Shown one piece after another: positions 54,301 to 62,607 of a stretch of DNA of 64,000 nucleotides. Within the stretch, counting starts at the first letter, position 1. Each line of letters begins with the position of its first letter. The position numbers were made by a program, and so were the translations under genes. The notes beneath the pieces were generated by a model. The model saw nothing but the letters and a program-made list of their open reading frames with translations, was not told where the DNA came from and ran no database searches. Source of the DNA: CAXTPV01 sp965276715 (GTDB lineage: Bacteria; Pseudomonadota; Alphaproteobacteria; Acetobacterales; Acetobacteraceae); contig OZ255622.1 of the NCBI GenBank assembly GCA_965276715.1, positions 1,922,001 to 1,986,000 on the forward strand. The letters run 5' to 3'.

Positions 54301-54977
54301 CGCCCGTCAACCCTGACCGTCTGCGTGTAGGCGTGGCCGTCGGGTGGCGCGCCGCAGTGCAGCGCCGCGATCACGCCACGCACGGCTGTCTCCATGTCTT
54401 CCTCGCCCGTGAAGCTGACCCTGACGACCGACACCACGACGCCCGATGGACCGATGGTCAGGCGGTAGTCGCCGGCATAGTGGCCGTAGCGCGTCGTCCG
54501 GTCCTGCTGGAGCTCGGTGCGGATGCACGATTTCAATTCCTCGTCGTAGAGACCGCCGCCGCCGCCGCCACCGCCCCCACCACCGCCGATCACGTCGCCC
54601 GAACCGTTGCCTGCTTGCAGACCGTATTGGCTCGGGCCGGCGCCGAGCGGCGCCGTGAGCGGATTGCCGGGCGGCTTGGCGATCGCATGCTGCGCGGGCT
54701 TGGGCGGTGCATTGAGCGGCTTGGGCGCCTCCTTGGGCGGGGCTTCCTTCTGCGGCTCGGGCGGCTTGGGCGGCGGCGGCTTGGGTGGCGGCGGGGGCGG
54801 AGGAGGAGGTGGCGGCGGCAGCACCACCTTCAGCACGGTCTGCGGCGCGCGCCTCACAGGCGTGGTCCCGCCCTCGAGCAGCCGCCAGGCCAGCACGCAG
54901 GCGCCGGCGAGCAGCAGCACGCCGAGCACGATCCAGCCGGCCCAGCGCAGCCTGTTGGTCTGTTCGTCCTCGTTCAC
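54297..54977 (-). CDS. TonB-like energy transducer
   Basis: 226 residues. One N-terminal membrane helix (AGWIVLGVLLLAGACVLAW, about 12-30). It is followed by a long Pro/Lys-rich spacer with a run of about 12 prolines, and a poly-Gly stretch (about residues 130-142). A C-terminal TonB-like domain follows (LYDEELKSCIRTELQQD, YRLTIGPSGVVVSVVRVSF), where two cysteines are unusual. With ExbB and ExbD upstream this should transmit proton-motive force to an outer-membrane partner, presumably the adjacent porin or the secretion pore. It overlaps the porin gene by four bases. Confidence 0.87.
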   Translation of the reverse strand: MNEDEQTNRLRWAGWIVLGVLLLAGACVLAWRLLEGGTTPVRRAPQTVLKVVLPPPPPPPPPPPPKPPPPKPPEPQKEAPPKEAPKPLNAPPKPAQHAIAKPPGNPLTAPLGAGPSQYGLQAGNGSGDVIGGGGGGGGGGGGLYDEELKSCIRTELQQDRTTRYGHYAGDYRLTIGPSGVVVSVVRVSFTGEEDMETAVRGVIAALHCGAPPDGHAYTQTVRVDGR

Positions 54978-55010
54978 GGGGTTCTGCTGTCATCGGCCGG
55001 TCGCAAATCG

Positions 55011-55415
55011 TCAGGAGCCGGCGTGCTGCGCGGCGAGGCCCACCGAGCCGATCCCGATCTGCGAGCACATGTCGAGCACGCTCATCACGCGCTGATACTG
55101 GACGGATTGGTCCCCTTTGATGACAACCGGAAGGTCGGGTGTCGCCGCCTTCATATCGCGCATCTTCGCCTCCAGCTCCGCCATCGAGACCGGCACCGCG
55201 TTGAGGAACAGGCCGCCGTCGGTGGCGACCGCGATGACCGCGGTTTTCGGCTGTGCCAGGTTGACGGTCGCACTCGCCTTGGGGAGGTCGACCTTCGCAC
55301 CCTGCACCGAGGCGGTCGTCATGATGATGAAAATGATCAGCAGCACGTAGGCGAGATCGAGCATCGGGGTGATGTTGATGTCGTCGTACGGCTTGTCGTT
55401 GGCCTGGATTTGCAT
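55011..55415 (-). CDS. exbD: ExbD/TolR-type proton channel subunit
   Basis: 134 residues. Single membrane helix with the functional Asp20 (NITPMLDLAYVLLIIFIIMT), then the periplasmic ExbD domain (KVDLPKASATVNL, VIAVATDGGLFLNAVPV, DLPVVIKGDQSVQYQRVMSVLDMC). Works with the ExbB-like protein encoded 3 bp upstream and the TonB encoded 33 bp downstream. Confidence 0.93.
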   Translation of the reverse strand: MQIQANDKPYDDINITPMLDLAYVLLIIFIIMTTASVQGAKVDLPKASATVNLAQPKTAVIAVATDGGLFLNAVPVSMAELEAKMRDMKAATPDLPVVIKGDQSVQYQRVMSVLDMCSQIGIGSVGLAAQHAGS

Positions 55416-55418
55416 GGT

Positions 55419-57296
55419 TCATTCCGCCGCTGGTTTGGTGGCCGGCCGCCGCTGCGCCGGATGCAGGCCCTCGCCCATGCGCGTGACGAGTTCGTCGACG
55501 AACGCGTTCATCTCGGCCGACGCATCGCGTATGCGGGTGAGGAGATAGTTATAGCCGAACAGTGCGGGGATCGCGACGAAGAGGCCCGCGACCGTGGCCA
55601 GCAGGGCCGCCGATATCCCGGGCGCGATCGCGTTGACGTTCACGTCGCCGGCTTGCGCGATCGCGGCGAAAGTGACCATGACGCCCACAACGGTCCCAAG
55701 CAAGCCCAGGAACGGTCCCCCTGCGATCGAGATCGTCAGCAGAACCATCAAACGGTTCATCCGGATCGTCTCGCGCACCAGGCCCGCGTCGATTGCCGCG
55801 CGTATGGCGGCAATCGATTGCGGCCTGAGCATGCCGCCCGTTTCGACCATGCCGCCGTCGAGCCGGACGAACAATTCTTCCGAACCGATGTGATAGAGCC
55901 GGTAGAGCGACGAGCCGCGGAACTTCGGCTCGAACTTTTCCGGCACTCCGGTAAGTGCCGCCTCGTTGTCGTCACCCGCGCGCGCCAGCATCGCCCGATA
56001 TTCGGTGCGGAACCGCACGTTCGCCTTGTCGAGCCGCGACAGATAGACGGCCTTGCCGCCCATCACCCACCAGCTCAACAGCGCCATCACTGCCAGGATT
56101 CCGATCACCGCCCAACTGTCGGGCCCGACCGAGCGGAGGATGACGCCGAAGACGCCACCGCCGAAGAACGATTCCTGCTCGGCCACGTCGAACGTCAGCA
56201 GGTTCGCGCTCTGCCCGTCGGCGGCCACCTCGGCTTGGAGGACGCCCTGCGCCACGGCGTCCTTGGTGATCGAGAATTCGTCGATACTGCCAGTCAAGTT
56301 CGGGATCGGCGGCGCGACGGGCACGGGAGGCGTCGCGGACGCGGGCAGCGGCGTCGCCGGGGCTGGCGCCGGTGGGGGCGCAAGACCGCCAAGCACTCCC
56401 TGCCCCGCCATCGCCGGCAACGACACCGCGACCTCGCCCTGATGCTGGCCGTCGACGAACACGCGCAGATGATCGCCCGAAACCACCGAGATCAGGTGCC
56501 AGCCGGTCGACGGCAAAGCGGCGCCCGGTGTCGTGCGATGCATCCCGTCGGACGCCGCAAGCGACGCGTAGGCGATGCCGCCGTCGAGCCCGATCGTGAA
56601 GCTGTTGGCTCCGTCGGCCTCGCTGTAGAGCACGGCGGTGCGCGCGGCGCCCGCCATGTCGACCCACATCGACCAGGTCGCCGCCTGGTTGGCCGCCATC
56701 GCGAGCGTCGCGTTCCTCGGGAGCAGGACCGGGTGGCTCCCGTCGAACTTCGCACCATTGCCGATCAGCGCAGAACGGTCGCGCAGCACGGGTTGTGCGG
56801 CGTTGTTGCCGTTCGCGGTTGCATCGCGCGGCGCGCCGGTATCGCCGGCAAAATGATAGACCAGGACCTCGTTCGGATCGTAGGTGCTTTTCGGATCGGC
56901 GCCCGCGGTTGCGTTCTTGTTGCCCCAGTAGACAAAGAACGGCGTCTGCGCGTCCTGCGCGAGCACCGGCACGTCAACCCAGATCAGCGCCACCTGGTCG
57001 ATCAGCCCGTCGAACTTCTCGATGTCGAAATGCAGCGGCGTGCGGTCGTCGGCGGCCACGATACGAAGATCGCTTCCGTCGTCCTTGACCTTCGAGAAAT
57101 CGAAATTGCCGGAATGCAGCCGCACCAGGATCCGCGTGCGGCCGATCGGTATCGCGATGCCGGCGCCCTTCGTCGAGGTGTCGGCGACCACCCGCATCCG
57201 ATAGTTCCAGTCGCTGTTCCACCACGCCTGCGCCGCATGCATCGGCAGCAACTGCGTCAGCACGATCGCGAGGATCAGGAGAAGTCCGCGCGCCAT
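55419..57296 (-). CDS. DUF2341-LamG-ExbB/MotA/TolQ fusion protein
   Basis: 625 residues. A signal peptide (to about Ala24) and a DUF2341 domain (WWNSDWNYRMRVVADTS, VALIWVDVPVLA, FFVYWGNKNA) are followed by a laminin-G/concanavalin-like domain (about 150-345: DGSHPVLLPRNATLAMAAN, AATWSMWVDMAG, STGWHLISVVSGDHLRVFVDG) and a Pro-Ala linker. A membrane helix (WAVIGILAVMALLSWWVMGG) leads to a C-terminal proton-channel domain (ISIAGGPFLGLLGTVVGVMVTF, ISAALLATVAGLFVAIPALFGYN). The extra periplasmic domains could bind glycan or the secreted adhesin. Zero spacing to tpsB and 3 bp to exbD. Confidence 0.9.
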   Translation of the reverse strand: MARGLLLILAIVLTQLLPMHAAQAWWNSDWNYRMRVVADTSTKGAGIAIPIGRTRILVRLHSGNFDFSKVKDDGSDLRIVAADDRTPLHFDIEKFDGLIDQVALIWVDVPVLAQDAQTPFFVYWGNKNATAGADPKSTYDPNEVLVYHFAGDTGAPRDATANGNNAAQPVLRDRSALIGNGAKFDGSHPVLLPRNATLAMAANQAATWSMWVDMAGAARTAVLYSEADGANSFTIGLDGGIAYASLAASDGMHRTTPGAALPSTGWHLISVVSGDHLRVFVDGQHQGEVAVSLPAMAGQGVLGGLAPPPAPAPATPLPASATPPVPVAPPIPNLTGSIDEFSITKDAVAQGVLQAEVAADGQSANLLTFDVAEQESFFGGGVFGVILRSVGPDSWAVIGILAVMALLSWWVMGGKAVYLSRLDKANVRFRTEYRAMLARAGDDNEAALTGVPEKFEPKFRGSSLYRLYHIGSEELFVRLDGGMVETGGMLRPQSIAAIRAAIDAGLVRETIRMNRLMVLLTISIAGGPFLGLLGTVVGVMVTFAAIAQAGDVNVNAIAPGISAALLATVAGLFVAIPALFGYNYLLTRIRDASAEMNAFVDELVTRMGEGLHPAQRRPATKPAAE

Positions 57297-58895
57297 TCAG
57301 AAATCTCCGTAGACGCGAAACAGGCCGCGTGCCTCGCCGGCGCGGGTCTGCAGGCCGCGGTCGAGGGCGACGGCCGCGATGAACTCGCCGTTGAGGTGAT
57401 TGAACAGATGCACCCGCACCCCGCCACCGGTGGACGCCGCCGTGTAGGACTGGACCTGCGTGACCTGCGGATTGTGGATCGCCGCACCGCCCACGTCGAA
57501 GAAGGCGAGAAAGCGAAGGTCGTCGAGCCAGCGCGGCAGCCTCGATTGCGGCAGCGCCGGACTGCGGATCTCGGTCTGGATCGCGGCCCCCTCGTCGCCG
57601 AGCTCCTCGCTTTCAAGATAGCCCCGCACCGTATACAGGCCACCGAGCGAGAACTGCTCGTTGTCGACGATCGGCTCGGGCGACACCTCGCCGGTCAGAT
57701 GGTTGTAGAGCTGAATGCCGTAGGGCAGCGTCTGCGTGTGCTCCATGTCGGCGCGCGCGACGACGAAACGCGAGAGCGCCGCGAACCGGCGGGTGTCGAA
57801 TTGCGGATCGTCGCTGCCGAGACCGGCGAACGTCCACAGTACGCTTGACGTCAGGTCGGTCTCCGACCGTACGCCGACCCACTGCGCCTGGTACGACACG
57901 ACCGCCGGGTAGTAGGTCACCGGCGCGCCGGTCTGCACGCCGGTCAGCGAGATCGTCTCGAGGAAATGCTTGTAGTCCACGCCAGCCGACAGCGACTGGA
58001 CAAACCCGTCGCCGGGCGGCAGCGGCACCAGCACGCGGACGCCGGCAATGTCGCCGCGGCCCAGCACATTGGTGCTGCCGACGGTGGCGACGTTGCTGTT
58101 CGAGTGCAGGTATGATCCCAGGAGCGACAGGTCGGAATCCGGGATCCGGAACAGATACGATGTCGAGATCACCGTCGCGTCGTTCGGGCGCTCGGGTGCG
58201 AGCTGGAAGTTGAACGTGGCACTGTCGCCGCGCTGCCAGAGATTGTCGTAGGTGACGTTGCCCGCGACACGCAGCGGCGTGGTATCGATGCTGTGCTGGT
58301 TGTTGAGCTCCAGGCTCGCATGCAGCGGCAGATGGTCCTGCACGTCGAGATCGATGTCGACCGTCCCCGAATAGGCGCCCGGCTTGAGCTGCGGCGTCAC
58401 CGTCCGATCCGGCCACTGGTTGAGCGCCAGCACGTCGCGATTGACGGACGCCGTGTTGTACACCCGCCCGGGCGCCAGTGAACGCGCACCCTTCTTGATC
58501 CGATCGAGATCGAAATAGCGCGAGCCCACGACCCGAAGCCGCCCGATCGGCCGCTCGGACACATGCAGTACGACGACGCCGTCCGCCACGCGTTGCCGCG
58601 GCAGCTCGACGGATGCCAGCTCGAACCCCTTGGCCTGGTAGAGCGACGCCAGTGCGCCGCGCGCATGCTCGATGTCGGACGCGGTCCGGTCCGGTCCGAG
58701 GAAATCATAAACCGCGCGGTCGATCTCGGTCTCGGTCAGCACCGTGTTGCCCTCGACGCGGTATTCGCTGACCGAGAAATGCGGCGGGTCGGGTGCGGCC
58801 AGCGCCCGGCTGCCCGCCACGAAAGCCAGGAACGCCAGCGGGACCGGCATCGATCCGTATCGCGCGCGCTGAAACGATGTCCGGGGCAGTGCCAT
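57297..58895 (-). CDS. Two-partner-secretion outer-membrane transporter TpsB (ShlB/FhaC/HecB family)
   Basis: 532 residues. A signal sequence from either ATG at 58895 or ATG at 58850 (MPVPLAFLAFVAGS). POTRA domain(s) at about 40-180 (SEYRVEGNTVLTETEIDRAV, ASLYQAKGFELASVELPRQ, RVVGSRYFDLDRIKKGARSL, ALNQWPDRTVTPQLKPG). A 16-strand barrel follows (ELNNQHSIDTTPLRVAGNVTYDNL, FSLGGLYTVRGYLESEELGDEG with the conserved VRGY tip motif) and ends GLFRVYGDF. It exports the TpsA encoded upstream. It is preceded by a three-unit Pho-box-like repeat and directly abuts the ExbB-fusion gene. Confidence 0.92.
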   Translation of the reverse strand: MALPRTSFQRARYGSMPVPLAFLAFVAGSRALAAPDPPHFSVSEYRVEGNTVLTETEIDRAVYDFLGPDRTASDIEHARGALASLYQAKGFELASVELPRQRVADGVVVLHVSERPIGRLRVVGSRYFDLDRIKKGARSLAPGRVYNTASVNRDVLALNQWPDRTVTPQLKPGAYSGTVDIDLDVQDHLPLHASLELNNQHSIDTTPLRVAGNVTYDNLWQRGDSATFNFQLAPERPNDATVISTSYLFRIPDSDLSLLGSYLHSNSNVATVGSTNVLGRGDIAGVRVLVPLPPGDGFVQSLSAGVDYKHFLETISLTGVQTGAPVTYYPAVVSYQAQWVGVRSETDLTSSVLWTFAGLGSDDPQFDTRRFAALSRFVVARADMEHTQTLPYGIQLYNHLTGEVSPEPIVDNEQFSLGGLYTVRGYLESEELGDEGAAIQTEIRSPALPQSRLPRWLDDLRFLAFFDVGGAAIHNPQVTQVQSYTAASTGGGVRVHLFNHLNGEFIAAVALDRGLQTRAGEARGLFRVYGDF

Positions 58896-58930
58896 CGGAG
58901 GCCCGTATACAGGCCCCCGAAGCGCGTTGG

Positions 58931-58959
58931 ACTACAGAACGGTTACAGAACGATGACGT
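58931..58959 (-). promoter_or_regulatory. Three-unit Pho-box-like repeat upstream of tpsB
   Basis: On the minus strand the heptamers ACGTCAT, CTGTAAC and CTGTAGT follow each other with the same 4-base spacer CGTT, an exact 11-bp period. Each matches the CTGTCAT unit at 5 of 7. The array ends 35 bp before the tpsB ATG; TGTATA between them could be a -10 element. PhoB binds such 11-bp-spaced direct repeats. Confidence 0.5.
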
Positions 58960-59113
58960 TTCTGCGTTCGTGCACGCGGGCTTGGCGCCGTGGCTGAGGT
59001 GCGCGGAGCCTGCCCCTCCGGAGCGTCCCCGTCAGCGGTGCGAGACGGGAGAGGCACTCGCCGATGAAGGCCCGCGGACCGATGCGGTGGAACCCCTGGC
59101 CTTCGTCCCTGTC

Positions 59114-62100
59114 TCACAACAACCCTCGCGCGACCCGTGCGGCGCGCAGTGCTTCGAGCCATCGGTGGCCGAAGGCGCGGTCGGGCTCGAGGTGGGCGCC
59201 TTCGGCCCATTCGTTCCAGGCGTTGACGAACAGCAGGCGTCCGTCGCCGACGGCGCTGCGATGCATCTCGTCGAGCTTGCGCTCGACGTAGAACTGGAAG
59301 ATCGCCGGGTCGGCGCCGTCGAAATTGATGCCGCCCGACGGCTGCCGCGGCGTGTTGTCCCAGCTCGGGAACACCGCCGGGTGGCGCCGGTAGGGCGGGA
59401 TGGTCCGCTCGGTAAAGGCGAGCACCGTCTCGGCGTAGTCGAAGCGCAGGCCGCTCCAGCCCTCCTTGATCACCCGGGGGCGGTCGGCGGCGAGCATGTT
59501 GCGGCCCTGCGGCGGGAATTCGACCGCCGCGTCGAAGCCGAGATGCTCGGGCACGATCCCGTCGGCCGACCGCTCGACGCTCTCGACGCAGACCATGTGC
59601 ACGCCGGGCAAGCCCGCCCGGCGAAAGGCGTTGCGCGCGCGCGCGACGAAGTTGGTCACGTCCGGCAGCTTCAGCGGCCGGTAGATCACCAGCACCGGCT
59701 TGCCGTCCACCGTGATGTAGCGCGGATCGCGTGCCATCCGGATCGCGTCGCGCAGCACCGCCGACAGCGTCTCGGCGTCGTAGCGCTGGCGGGCGAGCAC
59801 CTCGCCGTCGCCGCCGTCCCAGCTGCGGGTCCAGTTCTCGTTGGCCCAGCACATGCAGAACGGGAACGGCACCCGCGGGTCGCGCAGCATCGCCTCGAAC
59901 GGCTCGTGCAGCAGGCGCTTGCCGTCGAGATAGTAGGCGTAGACGCAGAACCCGTCGACGCCGTAGCGCGTCGCGAGTGCCGCCTGCTGACGAAAGATGT
60001 CGGTCACCCGCAGGTCGTAATGGCCGAGATCGGCCGGCACGTGCGGCTGGTAGTGGCCGACATAGCTCGGCTCGGCGGTGGTGACGTTGGTCCATTCGGT
60101 GAAGCCGCGGCCCCACCAGCGATCGTTCTCCGGCGTCGGATGGAACTGCGGCAGGTAGAAGGCGATCACCCGGGTCCGGTTCAGCCGCTGCAGCACGTGC
60201 GGGAACTGCTCCATCAGGTGCTGGGCGGACACGGCGCGCGCGCCCGCGTCCTCGATCCGCGCCCGCGCGCCGGGCGCGCGGAGGGCGGACGCGTCGGCCG
60301 CGCAATGGATGCGGTGGCCGCGCTCATGGAGGCGCAGGCACAGGATCATGACGCCCTGCTCGTCGAGGGCCGGCGCGTCGGAGGTGGCGAGCAGGTCGGC
60401 GAGCACGCCGCGGCGGATCAGCAGCGCCTCGTGCGACAGCGCGTGCACGTCGCGTCCGCGGCAGAAATCCGGCCGGCTCGGCGGCAGGCCGGCGCCCACC
60501 CGGTCGATCGCGCCGTCGTTGGCGATCGCGCGGCCCGCTTCCTCGAGCCGGCCCTCGGCATCGACCAGTTTCGGCCCGGCCGCCGCGATGCGATCGTCCC
60601 GCAGGCACGCCGCGAGCCGTGCCAGCGTGCCCGGCGCGAGCAGCAGCGAGGCCGACAGCAGCAGCACCAGCTCGCCGCGGCAATGGGCGAGCGCGTCGGC
60701 GACGGGGCCGGACCCAAGCACTTCGAGCGGCAGCTCCGACGACCCGAGCGCATGCAGGCAGGGCCCGACATCCTGGCCGTCCTCGCCGTGCAGCAGGACC
60801 GACACCACCGGGGCTGCCACGTAGGCCAGCGTCGGCGGCTCGCCCGCGAACGCGACCGGCTCGACCGGATCAAACTCCGCCCGCTGGCGCGCCGCGCGTG
60901 CGTCGAAGCGTGCCTCGATCGCCCGGTAGCGGGCGACGTCGCCCTCGGGATCGCTGCCGTGGCGCGCCTGGCTCGGCCGCGGGCGCCGCTGCAGCGGGGC
61001 GCGCTGCCGGTTCTCGGCGTGTCCGTAGGCGAGGAAGTGGCGCAGCGGCGACAGCTTGGCGTCGCGGATGTCCGGGTAGCGCTCGAGATACCAGTCGCTG
61101 TCGAATTCGGGGCCGGGGCTCTCCCCGCGCGGATCGCCGAGCAGGACGAAATGGCGCAGGACGGCGAGCGGTGTCCGCGGCCGTCCCTCGTCCTGCTGCC
61201 GATACCACGTGAGGTCGAGGAACGGGTTGGGCGTCAGCCCGCGCTCGATCCCCACGGTCAGGTAATGGCGCAGCGGCGAGCCGATCACCGCGATCTCCTC
61301 GCCCCGATCGAGACCCGCCTGATCGAGCCCAGCCTGCTGAAGATAGTGGCGGACCGAGAAATAGGGACCAGGATCGAGCAGGCCACGCTGCAGCAGCTCG
61401 GCCAGGGCCACGTCGGCATGCGGCCCGTTGGCGATCTCGGCTCCGCGCTCGCGGATGAAGGCGAGCTCGATCAGCGGGTGCGGATCGAACGATTTGGCCA
61501 GGCCCGCGCGCAGGAAATGCAGCAGCGGATCGCGCTCCTGCGCACGCAGCTCCGGATGGCGGCCGAGATAGAACACCGGATCGAAGAACGGCGTCAGCGA
61601 CGGCCGCTCGAGCGCCGGATGGGCGAGATAGATCTCGATCGTCGCCGGGTCCTCGCGCGGGCCGCCCAGGGCCGCGATATACGCCTCCTCGTCGATGAAG
61701 GCGGAGGCGAGCGTGCGCACCATCGCACGCCGTTCCATCGGATCGACCGGACGGCGCACCCGGGTGACCGGCTTGGCCAGCGCAGGCTCGGCCGCGCGCA
61801 GCGAGACCGGCGCCCCCGCCTGCGCCCCCGCCTGCGCCAGATCGGACGGCCGCGGCGCCCGCGCCCCGCCCAGGCTGGAGCGGATGAAGTGCAGCAGCGG
61901 CGTGTCCGCCGCGTGCGCGCCATCCATCCGCGCCGCCCGGTAGGCGGCCGCGTCGAACCACGGCGACGGCGCGTAGTCGCGCGGGCCGCCGACGGCGAGG
62001 TAATGGCCGAACGGGTCGCGCCCCGGCCTGATCTGGTCGCGGTAGCGCTCGACATAGAAGCCCACGTCGAACGACGGCAGCGGACTGAACTCGCCGGTGC

Positions 62101-62578
62101 CGCGATGGGCGAGATAATGCGCGAGCGCGTTCACCCCGGCAGCCAGCTCGTAGGCCTGGCGATACCACACCGGATCGAACAGCAGGCTCGGCCGCATCCC
62201 GCGCGTCTCGCCCGAGAGCGTGTAGTGCGCGACCGCCCCCATGAAGGCCGGCTTGCCATACTGGCCGAGATACCAGACCGGATCGAAATACGGGTTCGGC
62301 CGGCGCGCCTCCGCCGAACCATGCCGACAGAAATGCTCGAACGGGTCGAGCCCGGCGCGGCGCACGTCGTCGCCGTTCATGATGTAGTAGTTCAGGTCGA
62401 GCAGGCGCGAGGCCCGGATGATCGTCGCCTCCGCGCACGGCAGCCGCTCCTCGGCCCGGCCATGCTCGAGATAGTGCGCAAGCGGATCAAGCCCCGCGCC
62501 GGCGACGTCGGGATAGGCCTGAAGATACCAGCCCGGGTCGAAGGCAATGTCCGCGTCGAGCGGGCTCAGGGAATTCAT
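59114..62578 (-). CDS. Large WbsX/GH99-like glycan-active protein with N-terminal FD-WYL-YPD repeats
   Basis: 1154 residues, no signal peptide. Residues of about 10-560 contain roughly eleven units of 35-50 residues of the form FDPxWYLxxYPDVxxAGxDPLxHYLxxG, followed by a basic linker. About 620-790 resembles a degenerate GT2 glycosyltransferase (APVVSVLLHGEDGQDVG, GELVLLLSASLLLAPGTL). Residues 802-1150 are the glycosyltransferase WbsX/GH99-like domain (VIAFYLPQFHPTPENDRWWG, GFTEWTNV, YGVDGFCVYAYYLDGKRLL, CWANENWTRSWDGG, FVNAWNEWAEGAHLEPD). Lying between tpsA and tpsB, it may glycosylate the adhesin in the cytoplasm, by analogy with HMW1C. Its start is 29 bp after the TpsA stop. Confidence 0.85.
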   Translation of the reverse strand: MNSLSPLDADIAFDPGWYLQAYPDVAGAGLDPLAHYLEHGRAEERLPCAEATIIRASRLLDLNYYIMNGDDVRRAGLDPFEHFCRHGSAEARRPNPYFDPVWYLGQYGKPAFMGAVAHYTLSGETRGMRPSLLFDPVWYRQAYELAAGVNALAHYLAHRGTGEFSPLPSFDVGFYVERYRDQIRPGRDPFGHYLAVGGPRDYAPSPWFDAAAYRAARMDGAHAADTPLLHFIRSSLGGARAPRPSDLAQAGAQAGAPVSLRAAEPALAKPVTRVRRPVDPMERRAMVRTLASAFIDEEAYIAALGGPREDPATIEIYLAHPALERPSLTPFFDPVFYLGRHPELRAQERDPLLHFLRAGLAKSFDPHPLIELAFIRERGAEIANGPHADVALAELLQRGLLDPGPYFSVRHYLQQAGLDQAGLDRGEEIAVIGSPLRHYLTVGIERGLTPNPFLDLTWYRQQDEGRPRTPLAVLRHFVLLGDPRGESPGPEFDSDWYLERYPDIRDAKLSPLRHFLAYGHAENRQRAPLQRRPRPSQARHGSDPEGDVARYRAIEARFDARAARQRAEFDPVEPVAFAGEPPTLAYVAAPVVSVLLHGEDGQDVGPCLHALGSSELPLEVLGSGPVADALAHCRGELVLLLSASLLLAPGTLARLAACLRDDRIAAAGPKLVDAEGRLEEAGRAIANDGAIDRVGAGLPPSRPDFCRGRDVHALSHEALLIRRGVLADLLATSDAPALDEQGVMILCLRLHERGHRIHCAADASALRAPGARARIEDAGARAVSAQHLMEQFPHVLQRLNRTRVIAFYLPQFHPTPENDRWWGRGFTEWTNVTTAEPSYVGHYQPHVPADLGHYDLRVTDIFRQQAALATRYGVDGFCVYAYYLDGKRLLHEPFEAMLRDPRVPFPFCMCWANENWTRSWDGGDGEVLARQRYDAETLSAVLRDAIRMARDPRYITVDGKPVLVIYRPLKLPDVTNFVARARNAFRRAGLPGVHMVCVESVERSADGIVPEHLGFDAAVEFPPQGRNMLAADRPRVIKEGWSGLRFDYAETVLAFTERTIPPYRRHPAVFPSWDNTPRQPSGGINFDGADPAIFQFYVERKLDEMHRSAVGDGRLLFVNAWNEWAEGAHLEPDRAFGHRWLEALRAARVARGLL

Positions 62579-62607
62579 CGGACCAACGTTCTAGCCCAAT
62601 CAACAAC

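Noticed and set aside
54536..54830. Poly-Gly and poly-Pro coding runs as a possible microsatellite or CRISPR-like repeat
   Set aside because: They encode the normal low-complexity spacer of TonB; units are single codons and not spaced repeats.
54261..57848. 1195-codon plus-strand frame
   Set aside because: Antisense shadow of tonB, exbD and the ExbB-fusion gene; Arg/His/Asp-rich with no recognisable motif.
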